DNA from: Arabidopsis thaliana
Taxonomy: Eukaryota; Streptophyta; Magnoliopsida; Brassicales; Brassicaceae
DNA length: 64,000 bases
Direction: 5' to 3'
Assembly (NCBI RefSeq): GCF_000001735.4
Contig: NC_003076.8
Span: 372,001 to 436,000 of the forward strand
The notes beneath the pieces are model-generated. The model ran no database searches. It saw only the letters and a list, made by a program, of their open reading frames with translations, and was not told where the DNA came from. This document shows positions 11,493 through 22,649 of this stretch, piece by piece. The translations under genes and the position numbers were made by a program. Within the stretch, counting starts at the first letter, position 1. Each line of letters opens with the position of its first letter.

Positions 11493-13698
11493 ATGGATGG
11501 TTCGTCGGAAAATTTGCCAGAAGTGGAAGAGAAAGGTAGAGAAAGCAGTTGCTGCAGCTCGGAAACAACCAGACAAGAGGAGGAAGAACAAAGCCCTAGC
11601 TGTACGGAGGATTTCACGGCTTCTCCGGTTTCATCTCGTTGGTCTGTGAAGAACATCGATGGAGAGAAGAAGAAGATTCGTTCGGATTCAAGAGTTTCAG
11701 GTTCGTCAATTTTTATACAAATGCACACCAAATGTTTGCTTTTATTCCTCACTGACAATTTATTAAAGTTCGTAGCTTTGGATTTTTCTGTCTGAGTTTA
11801 AGGCTGTTTTGTGCCACTGGTTTGACTATGTAGAGGTTGAGATGATGAAGGAAAGATTTTCGAAACTGCTGCTTGGAGAAGATATGTCAGGTTCTGGAAA
11901 TGGTGTCTGTACAGCTTTAGCTATCTCAAACGCAATCACTAATCTTTGTGGTATGTGGAATTGGAATTACTCACATGAATTGGTGGATTATACTCTTTGA
12001 ATATATTTTGATAGGCTCGACTTTGTGTTTTGCTTGAAGCTACCTTGTTTGGACAACTATGGAGGTTAGAACCACTGCCTACAGAGAAGAAAGAGATGTG
12101 GAGAAGAGAAATGGAATGGCTTCTCTGTGTCAGTGATCACATTGTAGAGATGACTCCTACTTGGCAAACATTTCCTGATGGAACCAAACTTGAGGTACAG
12201 ATTAGGCATTGATATTGATTGCATTGTTGTTGTTTCGATTATAGACCCATATATTTTGTTTTTCCATTGTTGTAGATAATGACTTGCAGACCAAGATCAG
12301 ATCTTTATGTTAACCTCCCAGCTCTCAGGAAACTAGATAACATGCTTCTTGTAAGAACAAGTGATCTCTTTTCGTCTTCCCAGTTTCTCTATAGGTATTT
12401 TAAGCAGCAAAGGTCTCATTCTTATTCATCTTCCATCTTTGCAGGAGATATTAGATAGTTTTGAGGAGACAGAGTTTTGGTATGTTGACCAAGGAATCAT
12501 GGCACACGAATCAGCAGCGGACGGATCATCTTCTTTCCGAAAATCTTTTCAGAGACAAGAAGACAAATGGTGGCTTCCTGTTCCACGGGTTTCACCAGGA
12601 GGTTTACAAGAAAACTCAAGAAAACAGTTGCAGCATAAACGCGACTGTACTAATCAGATATTAAAAGCTGCTATGGCCATCAACAGTATCACACTCGCTG
12701 ACATGGAAATCCCTGAATCATACCTTGAATCTCTTCCGCGGGTAAAAAACCGAACTATATATACATATGTACTGCTAACATACTCTAATATGAAATTTAA
12801 AGTTGCAACTTTTTTGGTATGTTTCAGAAAGGGAGATCTTGCCTTGGTGACTTAATCTACAGATACATTTCATCGGATCAATTTTCACCTGAATGTCTTC
12901 TTGATTGCCTTGACTTATCCTCTGAACATCAAGCCATAGAGATAGCTAACCGAGTCGAGTCATCGATCTATCTATGGCACAAAAGAACTAATTCCAAACC
13001 AGCTACTAATACCAAAACGTCGTGGGAAATGGTGAAAGAACTAATGGTTGATGCAGATAAGCTAGAGCTAATGGCGGATCGAGCTGAAAGTTTATTGCTT
13101 TCTTTAAAACAACGATTCCCAGGTCTTCCTCAAACCGCTCTAGACATGAGCAAAATCCAATACAACAAGGTTACTACATGGAAATCAAATCCCAAATCAT
13201 TCTTTCTTCTTGTAATCCGCTCTAAACAGTTTTCCTTTTTCTCTGTTTTAGGACATCGGGAAATCGATTCTGGAAAGCTATTCAAGAGTTCTAGAGAGCT
13301 TAGCATTCAACATTGTTGCACGCATCGATGATTTGCTCTTTGTTGATGATCTTACAAGACATTCATCGGATCAGATTCCTACAACATTAGGCAACAACGG
13401 GAATGACGCTCCTAAGAGCATTGCAGTGCCGGTTTCAAACTACACAACTCCGAGCTACTCGCCTTCAAAACAGGAGCTTCGATCATCAATTACAGTTCCA
13501 CCATCTCCCTCCCGGTTCAAGATTCCTCACAGTAGCAGTGTTAAAAGGGTTTTGACAGCTTATGTAACAAAGAACGAACCAAGACTGAAGAATCTTCCTT
13601 TAGAAAGATCGAGCCGTTCTTCGTCGAGTGAGAGATTGTCTCTGGAGAAATGCATGAAGGAGTCGTTGAATGTATCGAACCTTGATCCTGGGATTTGA
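11493..13698 (+). CDS. ROPGEF7: RHO guanyl-nucleotide exchange factor ROPGEF7
   Basis: Seven exons join in frame to 546 aa: 11493-11700 (ATG), 11834-11950, 12040-12194, 12276-12350, 12445-12741, 12828-13169 and 13252-13698 (TGA). Residues about 70-430 form the PRONE catalytic domain. Family-typical blocks include [66 protein letters not shown] sequence (here [14 protein letters not shown]) and [13 protein letters not shown]. The variable N-terminus (Ser/Glu-rich) and C-terminus (Ser/Arg-rich) flank it and in relatives carry autoinhibition and receptor-kinase contacts. PRONE proteins load GTP on plant ROP GTPases at the plasma membrane. ROPGEF7 is known for a role in root stem-cell niche maintenance. 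I recall the locus AT5G02010. Confidence 0.93.
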
Positions 13699-14556
13699 AT
13701 TACCTACACCTTGGAAAAGTCTCTGTTTTTGGATCCCTTTTCCTTTCAGTATCTTCTATAATGTTTATTATTCTTTCTTTCTTGTGTGTAGTTTAGATTT
13801 GTATAATAATAATTGGAAAGATGGGCTTTGACTTTGAGATTAACAACAAATGAGTCAATTAAACAAGTTTAACAAGTGCATTATGACAAGTTTTATAACC
13901 AGGTTTAACAAAGAGGATGAAAGTTGAAAAGATCAAGAACTAGGACAAATGTAAAAAGAATCTCCTTGGAATCTTTGGAGGACACATCTTATGACAAAAA
14001 GGCAGAATCTGAACATTGTTCTCCTCAAAAGTAGATTCCCATATAAACCAGACAAGGAACCTTTCACAACCCAACACCGATAATAACCAGACCGATTTGA
14101 ACATTCAAACATAACAAAGAGTTTCAAAGAGCTAGAACAGGATTACAGGAAGGGTTATTTATTTATTTATATGCGTGGAAACTGGAATTTTAAAGAGTTT
14201 GTACAAAACCATCAACGGTTTAACTATAAAATTAAGGGAAAATTAAATCTGAACCGGTCGGGTCAATCACTAAACCACGACAAGGGACAAAAACAACTCC
14301 CCTGCTTTCTGCAGCTAAGCTACATTCAAACTTCTTCCATACTTTTTGTAATAATAAGATGAGAAGTTACTAAAAACGACGGATCCACAGCTACTCTATT
14401 CTTTTTTTGTTCCTATGTACCTGCAAAATCCGAAACCAAAACCATAATCAGTATTGCGTGTCTAAGAACCGAACTTGAATCATTTCAATGAATGTTTGGG
14501 TTCATTATACCTTGATTTTGTAGTTATAACATTTGCTTAAGTAGTAAGATCTCTAC
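13699..14556. other. Convergent 3' region of ROPGEF7 and SIS
   Basis: 3' flanks of two convergent genes. The ROPGEF7 side shows a T-rich, TGTA-containing polyadenylation-like stretch at about 13760-13810. ORFs in this span are short and I reject them as genes. Confidence 0.4.
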
Positions 14557-15921
14557 TTAGTAATACAGAGACCCTGGAAAGTTTTCAAGAACGGTTAGAG
14601 AAATGGAACAAGATTTTCCACAAAGCAGAACAAAATGATCAAAAGATGGGAATCGGATACCTTGCCACCAATTTCCTCTTGAGGCACTTCCGGAATCATC
14701 TTCGCCTCCATCTTTCTTGTTCTTCAAAACGATAAAACATAACCAAACAATATTCTTTAGAAACAATAATCTATGAACAAGCGTGATAACTTCGGTTCTA
14801 AAACCCTTAAAACTCATCAAAAGTTCCACAAGACTAACTTTATAAAAAAAACAGCTATAGATAAAAGTTTCTAGCTATTTCCCTAAGTAATTCGTCTTCA
14901 GATTCTTCAGCCAGATTCTTTAGAGACAATAGTCGATGAAGAAGCACAATAACATTGGTTTCAAAACCTTTAAGACCATCAAAAGCTCCACAAGACTATC
15001 AGGTAGCTACATATACCAAGTTTCTAGACTTAATGATTACCGTAGAGTTGCTGGTGGAATTTTGAGGCTGGAAATAAACATCAGGACCACCGTAATAGAT
15101 GGAAGAACTCAGATGACAGGGTTGTACTCTCTGATCCTGCTGATAACCTGAACCATGATTCTCCTGTTGTTCCCTGTTTCTATCAACATTACCTGCAAAT
15201 AAAATTCAAATATCAACAAGAAGAAATGCATAACAAAGACTAATCATTCGTTATCAAAGATGATGTAGTATTACCACCAGTCTTGGAGGTTTTCTCGTTC
15301 CAGCAACCACCAGTCACAGTCTCTTGTCGCACAGATTCTCTTCCCAAAACCTGAAACAAGAACAAACCCCTGAAATTTCTAAATCGAGAAGAATAGTATC
15401 AAATTCTTCTTAACGAAGAGAAGCTTGTTCTCCAAGACACGAATCATGAAAGTCTCCTTCATCTTCAGTGGTCTTATTCTTTAATTTGGGGCTTGTGGGG
15501 TCTTCCATAATTTAAAAATCTCCTTTTTCAAAAATCCATTATTTCCAAAAAACAAACAAAACTCACAACAATTCAAAAATCTGAAACACGAAATTGAAAA
15601 ACAACAATCAAATCAGATTAATCATCGTTTCGTTTTGAAAACCCTAATTCCTCAAAAATCCCAATTTTTATCCCAATTAAAAATCGATCGAAATCGAAAT
15701 GGAAACAGAGGTTATGAAAATTGTTAAAACAAAATTGAATTCGAGAAAAGAAAGAAAAAGATCGAAGCTTTAATTACCTTAGAAGGAGGAGGAAAAATGG
15801 ATCCGAGAATACCAGAAGAGGAAGGAGAAGAAGGGTTTTCTCTGGAACCAAAAAGCTCAGAGGTTAACGAGGAAGAAGAACAAGGAGAGGAAGACGAAGC
15901 TTTCTTCTTTCTTCCTTCCAT
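14557..15921 (-). CDS. SIS: Salt-induced serine-rich protein SIS
   Basis: Five exons join in frame to 149 aa: 15778-15921 (ATG), 15275-15350, 15041-15192, 14661-14721 and a 17 nt terminal exon 14557-14573 encoding the end GSLYY. The N-terminus is basic then Ser-rich (MEGRKKKASSSSPCSSSSL, then SELFGSRENPSSPSSSGILG). The middle holds YYGGPDVYFQPQ, and the end is DDSGSASRGNWWQGSLYY. These short blocks are conserved across small plant SIS-like proteins, and no enzymatic domain exists. I recall AT5G02020, whose mutant is hypersensitive to salt. Exon 2 ends in two donors 3 nt apart (after 15278 or 15275), so isoforms with or without one Gly are possible. An ABRE-like ACACGTGG lies about 850 bp upstream. 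Confidence 0.85.
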
Positions 15922-17892
15922 TGGAATTCGTCGCTCGCTCTAAAAAAAAACACTCTTTCAGCTATTATACGTATATGTATGATGTATGTGTCTATATACG
16001 TATGTGTAAATACGGAGAGATATATATATATATATATGTGGGTGTGGGTGTATGTATCGGTTTATACGAAGGGTGAAGTTATAGAGAGAATTGTGAAAAT
16101 ATTTGGGAGAGGAAAGGGGAAGTAAAATGTATAGGTCGGTCTTGAGAATTTATAGAGATGGATGATGAAACCTAACTTTACTACTCTACTACAAATTTGT
16201 TGGCTATTTACCAAAATCATGTCATTTTTTTAGACAACAAAAAAAAAAGGTTACACGAATTTTTTATACATTTTTTTGTTTTTGATTGTAAAAATTTAGA
16301 CATTTATTGTGTCATCACTTGACATGTGGAGTATGAGTTTTTTTTCTTTTGTGTATTATGCAAAAGAATTATTAAAAATTCACAATTTCGTTTTACTTTT
16401 TATTTTTGGCTTACAATTTTTTTTTTATCGTTTTGTATAACCAAAATTGACGATTAAAAAGCTTGATCCTCTCTAGGTAATATTTGGGATGATATCAATT
16501 GAAGTAATATTTGAGTTTTGGGATAATTTTACCATAGGTTGAATCAAATATCAATTAGAGATCATCTAATGGTTTTTCGTAGACAACAACAATATCAAAG
16601 ACTCACCTGGTACGATGGCTTAATTGACTGAATTACAGGGGATAAAAACAAGGACACTAACGTTGATAGTTGGAATATGATTTCATGTCAATGTCATAAT
16701 CGTACCTATGACCGTTATCTAGTTACTAACATACAACTCCCACTCGAGGTGTCGGATAAGCCGATCGACACGTGGTGATCGAATACGAGAGTAGGACCAG
16801 GCTTATCTAAGGTCGGTAGTTGCCACATGCCACGAGTCAGACCAAAAAATGGATAATTAACGAACACCTTCAAAGGATGAGTCAAAGTTCGTTGGGTTTT
16901 TAATCTTTGACTCTTCTACGTCTCTCATTCGCTCTTTGTGGATATCAGTTTCACGTGACAGTTAAAAAACAAACAAAAAAATATAACGAAGACCTTATCT
17001 CTTCTTATCTATTGTCGGCTGCGACATTGAATTTGACCTCTCTACTATCTAATCTCTTCGCAATGAATGAGACGTTTTATTAAATGCCAAACACTTTTTT
17101 CTTTTCTTTGTCCAACTTTATTTTGTTATCATATTTTTAAGGTTTCGAGATGTGAAAGATTAGTTTGAAAATCTGGAGTGGGCCGATCATCTCCACTTCT
17201 ACTCGCCTTTCCATAAAATTCAGGTTTTGATCTTAGGTCTACTAGAGGACTGGAAAAAATGATTTAAGATTTAGATTTGACACATAGTTTTGAATAACAA
17301 TCAAAAACTTGTTTTTTTGTTAAAAGGGTTTTAATTGTAATGAAAATGTGAACATATTTGTTTGGGAACTTGGTTTGATGCGGAAGATACGTCGGTTAAG
17401 CTGCTAACTATGACACGTTTCCTTATTCTCGTCTCGAGATTCTAATACAAGGATCTTTCGTGATCCTAAATTTGTAATGTTGCTCAATTTACTAGACTCA
17501 AGTTTTTATTCACTCCATCTCATTCATCAAGATTTTGAGAATTATTAAAATCTATATCGTGGAAAAAATATGCAGAACCGAATATCTTAATGGTTACAGA
17601 GCAATAAAGCCCAATGGGAGAAATTTCGAGGCGAGTGATGGTACCGTTTCAATTTTCTACAACATTCGTAGAGATTAATTGTGCTTATGAGTCCCGCTAA
17701 ATTAAAATCTTGGATCTATACATGAGCAAAAAAAAAATTGCGATATCTTCAATTCAAAAAAACGTGAAGAATATAATTTTATTTATATTGGGCTCCTTTT
17801 GCACACAAACCATAAAAATCTATTGGGCTCCTTATTTTTAGACCCAACGGCCCAAAACGTTTTCTAATCTTTGAAATAAAATTAAAAGAATA
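15922..17892. other. Spacer upstream of SIS
   Basis: About 2 kb between SIS and the tRNA. It holds a TA repeat near 16019-16037, an ABRE/G-box near 16768, and a cluster of TGGGCT/GGCCCA elements at 17789-17856. No coding ORF is supported. Confidence 0.5.
16768..16775. promoter_or_regulatory. ABRE-like G-box ACACGTGG
   Basis: The sequence ACACGTGG (core CACGTG at 16769-16774) is a classic abscisic-acid response element bound by ABF/AREB bZIP factors. It sits about 850 bp upstream of the SIS start codon. A link with salt induction of SIS is inference; the distance is rather long for an Arabidopsis promoter. Confidence 0.45.
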
Positions 17893-17963
17893 TGCACCAG
17901 CCGGGAATTGAACCCGGGTATGTACCGTGGCAGGGTACTATCATGCCACTAGACCACTGGTGC
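17893..17963 (-). tRNA. tRNA-Gly (anticodon GCC)
   Basis: A 71 nt minus-strand cloverleaf. The acceptor arm GCACCA pairs with TGGTGC and is followed by discriminator A. The D-arm/A-box reads TGGTCTAGTGG. The anticodon loop in CCCTGCCACGG places GCC as anticodon. The T-arm/B-box is GGTTCAATTCC inside an ACCCGGG...CCCGG-type stem. There is no intron. Short T-runs follow the 3' end on the minus strand, fitting RNA polymerase III termination. The B-box deviates by one base from GGTTCGANTCC, which is common and tolerated. Confidence 0.96.
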
Positions 17964-20900
17964 TATTGTTTACTGTTTATCTTACTGAACTAAATAATTT
18001 CTCAAACATGTAAAATCAAGCCTAAATTTTTAAAAGCTAGTATTGAAACTTTCAAGAACATGAATTATATAAACCAGTAGATGAAAAAAAAAAAGAGAGA
18101 GCATTGGGAAGATAGCGTAATACAGAAACAGCGCCCAGGAGTCACGCAACCTAACAGGTGACGTCATCACAGTTGATTCTCTGTACTACTACCCCCTAAT
18201 ATGGGCCCTAAATATTTTGTTTTTAAAAAAAATGAGAAATAACCATTTTATGGAAAAATATTATCCCAAATAGTATTTGTTGTCAGTTTTATTTATGTAC
18301 TCCATTTATGACATGACCAAATTACTTCTCTTCATTTTAGTTTTTATGAGAAATAAATAATAACAACCCTTTAGACCCAAATAGTTTTTCTTGTATTACA
18401 CCAAAGAAAAGAGTAATACAATCAAAATTAGGGTCTAAACCTTATCTCTGTGTGAATCATATTATGCATTATCTTTTTGTTGTGTGCTAAATCATGTTTT
18501 GTTTTCTGTATAGTTAGTTAAACATGTAGCTAATTATGGTTGGAAGTAATTTTGGCCAATGTTTTAAAGTAACAAGAACAATTGTTCTTCTAGATTTTAA
18601 TCTAAATCTCTGTTAGCTTTTCACCTAGATGCTAAGTTGTATTTGATGGAACATAACATAATATAGTCGTCAACATGTGGTGTGGATTTGTCATTTATGT
18701 TATGATATGACCATTTTTTAATCTAATTTATTGCAAACTACTTAATTTGATTTACGAGAGCACAAATAAATCCTATATATCGGTTCAATTTAAAAGAAGA
18801 AGAAAAAAAGCATCGAATGACTGATGTGATTTATACTTTAAGAAGTGAGTTGGAATTATCTTTCCATGTGCCAAAATATAGTATTGGTACCATGAAATAT
18901 GGTTTCTATTTCCATAATTCTCCTTTTTAATTTTTGCTATTTAAATTCTTGTTTAGGTCGTGTAATACAGTTCTCGATGATAATTACAAAAATCATCATT
19001 GTTTCCAATTGAGTGTAGTTTTTCTTTAGTTAGGATCCCTAATTAAAATTGATGGGAGCGCGTGGAAGTGAGTCGCGAGTGAATGGGAAATGAGTAGATA
19101 TATATCAGTTTCTGAAGAAGACGTACGGAGTTTTGTGAAGAACGAGAAACGCCGTTACATCAACTGACGGCAAACTCGGTGGATTCTCACTAAGCAAAAG
19201 ATTTGTGCAGAGAAAAATCATCAAACGTAATAATCTTTTTGAATGTTTATTTTTAATAATCTAAACGACGTTAGCATGACGACGTCACCTGAGAATCCCA
19301 ATGGGCATTTATCAGAACTTGAGTACTTTGCAGTTGTAATGTTACTTTAATTAACTGCTACGTACTACTAAATTTTGTACTGTCCCTATAGATCAACTTC
19401 AAAGATCTATTTTTATTTTATTTTATTTTGGTCAAAAACGAAACCTAGGTGCCTTATGTATATACACTACAAAAAAGTTTTAAGGGTTGAACCAAATAAA
19501 TAAAACAAATGTTCCAAATAAAATCGTTGAATGACAAGATTCATTTATTGTACGTAGCTGAACATAAATCATATTATGTTACGGATAATTAATACATCAT
19601 GCTAATGTAATTGTTTTTTCTTTATTATTCAATTAGGAAGTTGGTCCAATGGACCTTAATTTTCAAAACATGTGCCGATTATAGTTATTTTTTTAGTAAA
19701 AAGTAATTACTTGGTATATTGATTTTTATTCGTGATGTGACACTTTCGTATTATCGTGTATAACATTTTTACATATATTTATGCATGTTGTCGTCCAAAA
19801 GTTAATTTCAATAGTTCTTGTGGTTGGGATGTTATTTAGCTATGACCTACCAAGCAATTAATAGTTTTCGCATTATTATTTTAACCTTTATGAACTTCGA
19901 TACAAAATAGGTAAAATGTTGATACAAAATAGTAAACGACCAAATGAAGAGGAGTTGTGCAAGTTGAGAAGCGATGCTCAGACTCTTCCCTCAGTGCAAA
20001 ATGAAAAATGGTAAATCTGCAGAGTTTTGCAATAGGTCCGTTAGCTAGGTACTAAATTCAAGTGGTCTGCTAATACCAGGACTAGCCATAGACACCAAAG
20101 TTAATGTGAGGTTAGTCGCGATTGAGCTCGGGCGACTACAAACTCTTGACCTTCAAGCACTTTAACAAGTGTTTACCTCTCTTGAGGACACTTCTACCTC
20201 AAGAAACCGGATCATCGTTTATTCGTTTATGAAATTAAGTTCTTGATTCGTTTTCACATATTTTATCTTCTGTTCCTTATAACATCCTCTTCCTCATGAA
20301 GTTGATTGGCACGATTCTGAAACACGGATCCTTATTTGGATTAGAATGCTGTCTCGAGGCCGTTTGAGAACTTGGGGGCATATTATGAATATCCCACAAC
20401 AAATAAATAAGGGATGGTTTCTTATCTTCAACATCATTTTAATCCTCACCTCTAACTCAATATACATACACTCGCCTTTGGATGAAAAAGCAACATCACA
20501 TGACAAAATCTTTCTACAACCCTTATCACTGCAAAATCTCGATCAGCCAGACAATTCTCACCACTTGGGTTTCAAGCCTTACACATCCATGTTGTTTTAA
20601 TAAAATTCCAAACCATCCCCATTATTTTTGTAACTAGGGCTCCCCCATGAAGTTATTTTTGTGCAATATACTAACATTTAAGAAAAAAAACCTAGAAAAT
20701 TGAAATGATACAATTATTATGAATTTACTAAAATTAGAGTCGCAAATCTAAGCGCGCATTACATCTATAGAGGCAGATAATGAAAAATATATGTAATTTT
20801 TTTTTGGGTTATATACTATTTTATGTTCAGCCAAGAAGGTGAAAAAGGAGCGATTGCTTAAAAATGTTTTCGTGTGGTTACCCGTGATGCAATGTAAAAA

Positions 20901-21325
20901 GAAAAAAGAAAAAAAAAAGAAGAGAAGAGAAGAACTAATAATTACGTGCACTTTAATTTACTGTAATACTTTATTGGAGTGCCTTGGTTCTTTTTCAATT
21001 TTTGTGGTCCATCTTAGCCAAAAGAGGAAATACTTTTATATAATATAAAATATTGTAACGCAAAGTATTGCTTAGTATTCGAAACACATTTTTTCAAATG
21101 ATTTACGTCCCATTATTTCCCATGCAAACGGAAATATCCTCTAATGATTATTTCAAACACGATTATTACAGTACAGTCGAAATTACTTTCCCGGTTTAAT
21201 CATATTCTGGCATATCTTATAACATATTTTTTGCAAAGGTATTCGCTTTTGTTTTTGTGACAAATTATTTATTAGGTTTTTAAATTATTACAAATAACTC
21301 TCACAGACGTATGTAATCCAACACA
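17964..21325. other. AT-rich spacer upstream of REPLUMLESS
   Basis: About 3.4 kb with no supported gene. A TGACGTCA palindrome (bZIP/TGA-type site) is at 18159-18166. The segment 19980-20600 is less AT-rich than its surroundings and has short ORFs on both strands, but I could not match it to any family; it may be a decayed mobile-element remnant. Confidence 0.45.
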
Positions 21326-21326
21326 T

Positions 21327-21562
21327 AAAATATATGGTTGATAAGAATTCACATCAATTTTGATTAATTTAGGGACTATAAATATGTTATATACAATAAT
21401 TAATCTATGCATCTTTTTTAATCATTGTGATTGTTCTAGTTATAATAAAATATGGTTGATCACAATTCACAACAATTTTGATTAATTTATGGACTATAAA
21501 TTTGTTAACATAATTAATCTAGGCATCTTTTTAAATCTTTGTGATTTCTCTAATTATATAAT
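21327..21562. repeat. Imperfect tandem duplication of about 120 bp
   Basis: Two adjacent copies, about 21327-21446 and 21447-21562. Both run through ATATGGTTGAT, AATTCACA, CAATTTTGATTAATTTA, GGACTATAAAT and TTAATCTA.GCATCTTTTT in the same order. Divergence is visible as substitutions and small indels, so the duplication is not very recent. Confidence 0.75.
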
Positions 21563-21625
21563 ATGAACTGCAGAATTTGATTGTTCTCAATGTATAATCT
21601 TACGGGTCATACCATACCATCCATG

Positions 21626-21633
21626 CTTTGAGT
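21626..21633. repeat. Left target-site duplication of the hAT element
   Basis: CTTTGAGT directly left of the terminal repeat. The right copy at 22713-22720 is CTTTTAGT, a 7/8 match. An 8 bp duplication is the hallmark of hAT insertions. Confidence 0.6.
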
Positions 21634-21970
21634 TAGGGATGTCAAAATAGGTCAAAATTCATGGGTCAACTCAACTCAACTCAACCCATGAACCCTAATG
21701 AGTTGAAAATTTTGACTCAAATGAGTTGATGAGTCAAATGGGTTAATGAGTCAATTGGTTTGATGAGTAAAATGAGTTGGGTTGTAATGGTTAATGGTTT
21801 CAATGGTTTACCCAATTAACCCATCAAATTTTATAAAATTGAATTAAACCAACTAAAATCTCTAAACCAATGCCAATTTAAGTTTAACCAACACATCTAA
21901 ACAAATTTAATAAAATTAATATTTTTCCAAATTTCTTAAATATACAAGCGATGAAATTGAGAAAAAATAA

Positions 21971-22463
21971 ATTCGTAATTTTTCCACCAAAAAACATAAA
22001 CCCGTGATTTTCTCGCCAAAAACGTAAACCCGTGATTTTCCCGCCAAAAACGTAAACCCTTAATTTTCCCGCCAAAAACGTAAACCCGTAATTTTCCCAC
22101 CAAAAACGTAAACCCGTGATTTTCCCGCCAAAAATGTAAACCCGTGATTTTCCCGCCAAAAACGTAAACCCGTGATTTTCCCGCCAAAAACGTAAACCCG
22201 AGATTTTCCCGCCAAAAACGTAAATCCGTTATTTTTTCGCCCAAAACGTAAACCCATGATTTTTCCGTCAAAAACGTAAATCCGTGATTTTCCCGCCAAA
22301 AACGTAAATCCGAGATTTTTTCGCCGAAAAGCTTAAACCCGAAATTTTCCAGCCAAAAACGTAAACCCATCATTTTCCGGCCAAAAACGTAAAAAACTAT
22401 AATTTTCCTGTCAAAACGTAAATCCGTGATTTTCCGTACCTAAAACGTAAACCTGTAAAAAAT
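21971..22463. repeat. 28 bp minisatellite with E2F-like sites
   Basis: About 17 head-to-tail units of consensus CCCGTGATTTTCCCGCCAAA plus AACGTAAA. Seven units carry the intact core TTTTCCCGCCAAAA, which fits the plant E2F/DP consensus TTTSSCGC and reads as a near palindrome. Other units have point changes (CTCGCC, CCCACC, TTCGCC, CCAGCC, CCGGCC). Conservation is best in the middle and decays toward both edges. Minus-strand ORFs seen across it are by-products of the repeat: because 28 is not a multiple of 3, the reading frame shifts with each unit. Confidence 0.9.
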
Positions 22464-22589
22464 AAAATCCGTAAATATCTTAAGTTTGATGATAATGAAT
22501 TAATAATGATAATTATTTATTATTGTTTTATAATAATAATTAATTAAATTATTACTTAAATGGGTTAACATCTCAAACCATTAAATTAA

Positions 22590-22649
22590 ATGAGTTATAG
22601 GTTGACCCAACACATTTAACAAAATGAGTTGGGTCAACCCATAACTCAT
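22590..22649. repeat. Near-terminal inverted repeat (hairpin)
   Basis: Two 22 bp arms, 22590-22611 and 22628-22649, are reverse complements with one mismatch and a 16 nt loop. The core arm is GTTGACCCAAC. It lies inside the right subterminal part of the hAT-type element. Confidence 0.8.

Noticed and set aside
11176-11758. Minus-strand ORFs overlapping ROPGEF7 exon 1
   Set aside because: They are antisense shadows of the ROPGEF7 leader and first exon, with no domain.
13933-14127. Minus-strand ORF in the SIS 3' flank
   Set aside because: No recognisable motif, and it lies in the spacer between convergent genes.
18155-19291. Shared CAGGTGACGTC in inverted orientation at 18155-18165 and 19281-19291
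   Set aside because: An 11 bp match between two places in a 64 kb window is expected by chance; the TGACGTCA palindrome is noted but nothing more is claimed.
20748-20951. Phe-rich ORF near 20.8 kb
   Set aside because: Produced by A/T runs on both strands; low-complexity translation.
21884-22373. Long minus-strand ORFs rich in GGKITGLRFWREN-like repeats
   Set aside because: They are a by-product of the 28 bp minisatellite; because the unit is not a multiple of three, different frames open by chance and the peptide changes register. No gene signals surround them.
21971-22463. A CRISPR-like array (28 bp repeats)
   Set aside because: The repeat is head-to-tail with no spacers between units, and this is a plant nuclear genome.
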